This document shows positions 26,201-30,150 of a DNA stretch of 30,150 bases, one piece after another. A program made the position numbers and the translations under genes. Each line of letters starts with the position of its first letter. Position 1 is the stretch's first letter. The notes beneath the pieces are model-generated. The model was not told where the DNA came from. It saw only the letters and a program-made list of their open reading frames with translations, and did not search any database. The DNA lies in assembly GCA_044338255.1 (NCBI GenBank), contig JBIILZ010000041.1:1-30150 (forward strand), read 5' to 3'. This stretch comes from CAIUVD01 sp044338255. Lineage in GTDB: Bacteria > Planctomycetota > UBA11346.

Positions 26201-27209
26201 TATCATTCACCGCCAGAGTCGTCGCGCCCGCAGTGGCTGCCGTCGAGAGTTGAATCGTGCTGATCGGGGTCAACGATGCGGTGTAGGCGGTTCCCGAACC
26301 GGTGAGCGTCGCTGTGCAAAGCTTTGGAATTAATGAGACAGAGCTAAGCCCGGTTACTGATTCACTGGCCGTGAGGGTATATGTGATCGGTGCCGTCTTT
26401 TGGTCCGACGTTGGCGTGGTGATGGTCAAGGTGGGAGCGATGCCATCGACCACCAACGAGCTGTTGGCGCCGAGCGAGCCGGCTGCTCCCGGCGTTGGCA
26501 GCGCGAGCGATGAAAGCCCATCAAGCGTACCATTCAAGGTCAGAGCGCTGCTGCTCGGGTAGTCCAGGTCGTTACTCGCATGTCCGGTTCCCACCGTGTA
26601 AGTGAAACTGAGCGATGAAACCGGGCCGGCACTTACTGCGGATCCTGGGGCGTCGATTCCCCCCGTCAGATCGCTTGCCATCTTTAGGCTGGGGGTGAAT
26701 GCGGTCGCCGTCGCAAAACGGTTGAGCGCCACGGTGATCGTCGTGTTACTATTCAAGGCCAGTGTGCCTGATGCGGGGGATGATGTGACGTTTTGCACGA
26801 CAAGCGGCGTATCGACTCTCACCGCTGCCGATCCGGAGAGTGTCCCGACGGCAGGAAGCCCGAGCGTCAGTCCGGTCACGCCGGTGAGCGCGCCGGTGTC
26901 GGAGTAATCGAGATCGGTGCTAAAATCACCGGTTCTTACGATATATCTGAAATCTGCCGTAGTCACCGTCGTGGCGTCCGCGGTAGCGGTCGCATACGCG
27001 TCATTAGCCAGACGGTTGAGTTTCAAGCGTAATTGTGACGTGGTTTGATTGACATTGACATTGCCGCTGAATGTCACGCGGATGATAACGGCATCACCCA
27101 CGCCATAGGTGCCGTTGGAAGATACGAAAGCAACCGTATCGACGGTCGCCGCCGAGAGCATCCCGAGGTTCAGCAGCATCAGTGCGATCAGGCGAAGTGC
27201 ATACATCAT
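23241..27209 (-). CDS. Large Ig/SwmB-like repeat surface protein with Cys-containing C-terminal anchor tag
   Basis: A 1322-aa exported protein. Signal peptide 1-20 (LGMLSA-AT). Two SwmB-type domains (~22-135 and ~136-255; pattern NGTYGVGD ... DLDY ... GSLGAN), then a tandem pair of ~260-residue modules (256-517, 518-775), each a strand-rich domain interrupted by a TTLxV...TSITL insertion and followed by an Ig-like domain (YDPTPP start). Further Ig-like domains (~776-1160) and a last SwmB-type domain (~1165-1280) follow. It ends in GGCGAGSGIA with Cys1296, a hydrophobic helix and SRRRR. An adhesin or matrix role is likely but unproven. The ATG at 27209 overlaps the barrel gene stop (TGATG) with GGGAG nearby; ATG 27206 is an alternative. 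The open frame further upstream is inside the barrel gene. Confidence 0.88.
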   Translation of the reverse strand: MMYALRLIALMLLNLGMLSAATVDTVAFVSSNGTYGVGDAVIIRVTFSGNVNVNQTTSQLRLKLNRLANDAYATATADATTVTTADFRYIVRTGDFSTDLDYSDTGALTGVTGLTLGLPAVGTLSGSAAVRVDTPLVVQNVTSSPASGTLALNSNTTITVALNRFATATAFTPSLKMASDLTGGIDAPGSAVSAGPVSSLSFTYTVGTGHASNDLDYPSSSALTLNGTLDGLSSLALPTPGAAGSLGANSSLVVDGIAPTLTITTPTSDQKTAPITYTLTASESVTGLSSVSLIPKLCTATLTGSGTAYTASLTPISTIQLSTAATAGATTLAVNDITGLGLSVDCPVVIGGVVYTIASLPSKTSITLTTALAISQPSGTSIFPPTGVSVGIELNANAGYDAAGNGTKVVSKAPTIYDPTPPFPKITAPAATTAPTTLEFTIVFTETVATTLTNSGMTVTNGAITTIDGALNPTFKVTVTPTDNTLPVILTLLAGAVEDAATNNSLAATATATPTDSTAPILTITNPATAQKTSPITYSIAASETVLEFTATGLTKTNCTAILTGSGAAYTARLTPVSPIQLTAAAALNTTDLMVNLTTGLAAGDPIFIGNTAYIIATLPNSTSITLTSALSASQPNATSIFSSTGIDVGMGIAVDAAHDASGNKTAAVPSKTTKYDPTPPLPKITKPTVTAMPATILFTVTFNEAVVAPLNNSGMSVVNGTITTIDSTLSPIFKVTVTPTDRALPVTLNVLAAAVTDSATNSSLAATATFDVTPPTVTLSGPSATATNPAELVITFSEPVVQSSLDATDFVLPADVTLNTITWNTSTTATVSFTLPTSTTKADYPIKIKVGAVTDAAGNASTDTPSATISYDPLAPTLTLTSPTTPQAASPITIKIEASKPVTGLTPSDCNVSYGTASNLTDINGSGTKYTVKLTPVSTMTLARAAAVGVSTIRLQARATTPLANNTPENTIPANTVLLIGNSVVRLATTKEETIIEAGVEVALESPLSSALALDLPVWQATGTHPSISIPVNSCEDDNHTKNSKEATSVNMTYDPTPPMFRITAPTKLEANGSAIFTLTPSEQVNNLTPLGLTATNGTVTAVKEAADHKTWEATVTPSDATSVGLSVNANAAIDLAGNPSLAEPAASMTIKPYVTKVTCKNTNGTYGSGIHLQVVVTFNEAVTVVGTPSLLLNLTTTGKKAIYGSTASNELVFDYTTVNGDQTTDLDYLSTTSLALEGATIKDASSGAADLTLPAPAASGSLSANAAIVVNTSGPTGPGKPEPGDNPSAGAGGCGAGSGIALILVGGWLGLSFSRRRRAA
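24885..26444. repeat. Tandem ~780-bp coding duplication
   Basis: Two adjacent segments (25659-26444 and 24885-25658) encode residues 256-517 and 518-775 of the 1322-aa protein and are clearly duplicated in order and sequence. For example 25042-25080 and 25819-25857 match at most positions. The DNA has diverged more than a recent duplication would, so it is old or under selection for variation. Confidence 0.8.
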
Positions 27210-27931
27210 CAGAAGCTCCCGCCCACGCGCACCCCGAGCAGCGGGGCGAAGGTGGTGATGGTCAGGTCGCTGGTGGTGGCGTTGGGCAGGTCGATCGAGG
27301 TCGTGAATTTGCCGTAGGCGACGCCGATGAAGGGATTGAAGACCCAGTTGTCGGCGGTGAGCGCGAGACCGCCTTCGAGACTGCCTTCCCACCACAGGCC
27401 GTGGCCGTTGGCTACGGTCGGATTGAGGCCCGGCGAGACGGTGTCGGCGGTGCCATAGCCGCCGCGCAGGATTGGCAGCAATTCCCAGTGTAGATCGCCG
27501 AGGTCGGTGTCGGTGGGCATGGTCGCCAAACCATAGCCGGCAGCGATGCCGTATTGACGGAATTGGGTGCGCAGATCCTGGCGATTGTTGGGCGCGGTGG
27601 CATCGCCGATCTCATAGGAATCGGGCGTGATGTTGGCGGCCGAAAAATTGATGCCGACCATCCACAGACTGGTGATCGGCGAGGTCGCCTTGAGCGCTCC
27701 GCCCTGCCACCAGCCGAGCTCCATGCGTGCGCCGATTCCACCGGGATAGCCGTTGTTCTTCCAGGCATAGGTGCTTGAGCCGCTGGCGTTGCTGAGGTCC
27801 TCGTCGACCATCGGCGTGGGCATGGCGGAAATGCTCAGCCGCAGATCACGGACCGGTTCCAAGGTCTCCGCCGCCAAGGGCAGGACGACGGCACAAATGA
27901 GCAGGCAACGCAACGGCGCGACGACAACCAT
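27209..27931 (-). CDS. Outer-membrane beta-barrel protein, copy A
   Basis: A 240-aa protein with a signal peptide (~1-20, LPLAA-ET) and a strand-rich barrel ending in GGSF (C-terminal Phe). It is paralogous to the 234-aa barrel at 22414-23118 (shared NITPDSY, RQYG, GYGLATMPTDTDLG, TADTVSPGL). The start is supported by GAGGA five bases before the ATG at 27931. It is the first gene of the surface block and overlaps the start of the 1322-aa tagged protein by one base, so the pair is probably co-translated. A poor promoter-like pair (TTGGCC 27979-27974, GATAGT 27954-27949, 19-base spacing) lies upstream. Confidence 0.85.
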   Translation of the reverse strand: MVVVAPLRCLLICAVVLPLAAETLEPVRDLRLSISAMPTPMVDEDLSNASGSSTYAWKNNGYPGGIGARMELGWWQGGALKATSPITSLWMVGINFSAANITPDSYEIGDATAPNNRQDLRTQFRQYGIAAGYGLATMPTDTDLGDLHWELLPILRGGYGTADTVSPGLNPTVANGHGLWWEGSLEGGLALTADNWVFNPFIGVAYGKFTTSIDLPNATTSDLTITTFAPLLGVRVGGSF

Positions 27932-28009
27932 GGGGATCCTCGGTGGTAACTATCTTGTCGTGCTAAATGGATAGGCCAACCGGTGGGTTGTTACGGGATT
28001 GTTATGTGC

Positions 28010-28191
28010 GACCAGTGACGAGCGACCAGGGACCAGAAGCCAGGGGCCAGGGACCAGGGGCCAGAGGCCAGAAGCCAGAATCCAGAAGCCAGGGACCAGG
28101 GGCCAGAAGCCAGAATCCAGAAGCCAGAGACCAGTGACCAGAAGTCAGTGACCAGTGACCAGAAGTCAGTGACCAGTGACCAGTGACCAGT
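28010..28191. repeat. Degenerate heptamer array, 26 units (GACCAGN family)
   Basis: Twenty-six contiguous 7-base units with no spacers, built on NNCCAGN (GACCAGT, GACCAGA, AGCCAGA, GGCCAGA, ATCCAGA and AGTCAGT recur). Higher-order repeats of 3-4 units are visible, for example GACCAGT-GACCAGA-AGTCAGT twice in 28129-28170. The array lies between the barrel gene start and the glyA terminator. The orientation is opposite to the arrays at 1-133 and 28272-28327. Confidence 0.96.
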
Positions 28192-28271
28192 GATGCACCT
28201 TCCCTGGCGCTCGTGATATTCGTGGCACATCACTCGAAAAAGACAGCAGGGCTTGGTTGAATGTTTTCAGA

Positions 28272-28327
28272 CCCCGGTCCCTGGCCCCTGGTCCCTGTTC
28301 CCTGGTCCCTGGCCCCTGGCCCCTGTT
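28272..28327. repeat. Heptamer array in inverse orientation, 8 units (CCCTGGN)
   Basis: Eight contiguous units of CCCTGGT/CCCTGGC/CCCTGTT (first unit CCCCGGT), the reverse complement of the ACCAGGG-type heptamer in the neighbouring array. Together they form an inverted pair separated by about 80 bases (28192-28271), in which I see no feature. Confidence 0.94.
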
Positions 28328-28341
28328 TGATCCCCGAATAC

Positions 28342-28373
28342 GAAAAAGCCCGCCGAGGAAACCTCTGCGGGCT
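28342..28373 (-). terminator. Rho-independent terminator of glyA
   Basis: In minus-strand RNA the arms AGCCCGC-AGAGG and CCTCG-GCGGGCT (28373-28347) pair around a TTT loop with one mismatch. A run of five T follows at once (28347-28343). It starts 15 bases after the glyA stop. This is a textbook intrinsic terminator. Confidence 0.93.
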
Positions 28374-28388
28374 CAGGATCAGCTGCTT

Positions 28389-29675
<1,287 letters not shown>

Positions 29676-29699
29676 GGGCAGGCTCCGAGGGTCGGTCAG

Positions 29700-29796
29700 G
29701 GATGCCCAGGCGCGCGGCGGATACCTCAGAGACTCCATCGCGGTTGAGTCCCGCGTTAGCCGTCATGCGACGGCCTAGCGCCAGTCGTCTCTGATG
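29700..29796 (-). ncRNA. ZTP (pfl) riboswitch upstream of glyA
   Basis: The minus-strand RNA matches the pfl/ZTP aptamer in order. P1 arm TCAGAGAC (29794-29787); conserved GACTGGCG (29786-29779); an inserted GCCGTC-GCAT-GACGGC hairpin; TAAC; P2 hairpin GCGG...CCGC; ATGGAG; P1 partner GTCTCTGA (29733-29726). The invariant 3' element CGCCTGGGCA follows at 29712-29703. ZTP riboswitches sense ZTP/ZMP, which builds up when 10-formyl-tetrahydrofolate is short, and commonly sit before glyA. TGGGCA (29708-29703) can alternatively pair with TGCCCA (29680-29675), which includes the A of the start codon, suggesting translational control that ligand binding relieves. Confidence 0.9.
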
Positions 29797-29854
29797 CGCA
29801 GCAGTGTCGCAGCAAACCATCCAGGGCAAGCCGCCGCTTGGCGCGCGGCAGGGT

Positions 29855-29899
29855 GGCAAGGACGGCAAGGACGGCAAGGACGGCAAGGACGGCAAGGGC
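29855..29899. repeat. 9-bp tandem repeat GGCAAGGAC
   Basis: Four perfect copies of GGCAAGGAC (29855-29890) and one variant ending GGC (29891-29899). It lies about 60 bases upstream of the riboswitch in the presumed glyA leader or promoter region. No function is evident. Confidence 0.93.
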
Positions 29900-29956
29900 C
29901 GACACCAAGCGTGTCTACGTTGCGGGCAATAGTCGTGACCTGCGAGCGGGGCGTAC

Positions 29957-29986
29957 TTGCCGTGGTCGATAAACGTGAGGTATAGT
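29957..29986 (+). promoter_or_regulatory. Candidate sigma70-type promoter firing rightward
   Basis: TTGCCG (29957-29962) and TATAGT (29981-29986) with an 18-base spacer form the best sigma70-like pair noticed in the window, and it is on the plus strand. A start around 29993 would begin within or just before the large palindrome. No plus-strand gene is visible in the remaining bases. I could not identify a comparable minus-strand promoter for glyA in this region. Confidence 0.45.
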
Positions 29987-29990
29987 GAAG

Positions 29991-30077
29991 CTCCCAGGAG
30001 CCTGTCGGAAATAGATTCGGTCGGCTGACTCGGTCTCCTACGGCAGCGTCGGCCTATCTCCGACAGGCTCCTAGGAG
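29991..30077. repeat. Long interrupted palindrome (hairpin or MITE-like element)
   Basis: AGGAGCCTGTCGGA (29996-30009) and its exact reverse complement (30059-30072) enclose about 49 bases. Pairing continues inward after one mismatch (ATAG/CTAT), then GGTCG/CGGCC with one wobble pair and GCTG/CAGC with a two-base bulge. Outward, CTCC (29991-29994) pairs with GGAG (30074-30077). As RNA or single-stranded DNA it would fold into one long hairpin. No T-run follows, so it is not a classical terminator. It could be a miniature inverted-repeat element, a REP-like repeat or a structured RNA. Confidence 0.75.
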
Positions 30078-30150
30078 ATGCCACGAGCGAATCAAGACCC
30101 CGTGGGCGGGGATCAGTCCGTTGAATCCGGCCCCCTTGACCCCTGCGCGC
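30078..30150. other. Right edge, no gene seen
   Basis: No coding signal is supported here. The only structure is a small CCCCG-TGGG-CGGGG hairpin at 30098-30111. The sequence may be the upstream region of a gene beyond the window. Confidence 0.5.

Noticed and set aside
27210..27395. N-terminal extension of the 1322-aa surface protein
   Set aside because: The extension is Arg/His-rich out-of-frame barrel sequence; the signal peptide starts at 27209 or 27206.
27991..28233. 80-codon frame with repeated Trp-Ser-Leu units
   Set aside because: It is a translation of the heptamer array; period-7 DNA gives a repetitive frame when no stop occurs.
28010..28327. CRISPR array
   Set aside because: Units are 7 bases with no spacers, and no cas genes are near.
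29676..29738. Longer GlyA start at 29738
   Set aside because: It would translate the riboswitch; the ATG at 29675 has GGAG at proper spacing.
29700..29796. SAM-I or tetrahydrofolate riboswitch
   Set aside because: The P1 opening and GACTGGC resemble SAM-I at first sight, but the other SAM-I conserved blocks are absent, and the 3' CGCCTGGGCA block is diagnostic of the ZTP class.

Overview
The window reads as accessory-plus-housekeeping DNA from a Gram-negative, high-GC bacterium. The best guess is the PVC group (Planctomycetota, Verrucomicrobiota, Lentisphaerota). The reasons are outer-membrane secretins, beta-barrel proteins with signal peptides, and a PilM / PilO-like / secretin locus ordered like the Akkermansia Amuc_1101-1098 pilus locus. 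No rRNA or other taxonomic marker is present, so this placement is an inference. Every gene I accept lies on the minus strand, so the locus reads from right to left.

From the right: a 77-bp near-perfect palindrome sits behind a sigma70-like plus-strand promoter. Next come a 9-bp tandem repeat and a convincing ZTP (pfl) riboswitch in front of glyA (serine hydroxymethyltransferase). glyA ends in a strong intrinsic terminator and is followed by two oppositely oriented arrays of a degenerate 7-bp repeat (GACCAGN family). A third array of the same heptamer opens the window at position 1, so the secretion, chemosensory and surface-protein genes lie between arrays.

Next is a surface-protein block of two copies of the same two-gene module: a ~235-aa outer-membrane barrel, then an exported Ig/SwmB-like protein. 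The second proteins are 1322 and 423 aa, and both end in a Cys-Gly-Ala-Gly tag, a hydrophobic helix and a basic tail. purT (formate-dependent GAR transformylase) overlaps the end of the second module.

The third block is a signalling operon: a REC-PP2C (RsbU-like) phosphatase, a fused HATPase-STAS protein (anti-sigma kinase joined to its own type of antagonist), a large CheA hybrid (HPt, kinase core, two CheW-like domains, REC), CheW and CheB. No chemoreceptor, CheR or sigma factor gene is in the window.

The last block is a pilus- or type II secretion-like envelope machine: a PilM-PilN fusion, a PilO/Amuc_1100-like protein, a bitopic Amuc_1099-like protein, then three consecutive full-length divergent secretins. 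Their start and stop codons overlap, and they end at a palindromic terminator. No assembly ATPase, pilin or inner-membrane platform gene is visible. A plausible but unproven reading is that the CheA and partner-switching operon controls the adjacent secretin machine, while glyA and purT supply one-carbon and purine metabolism.
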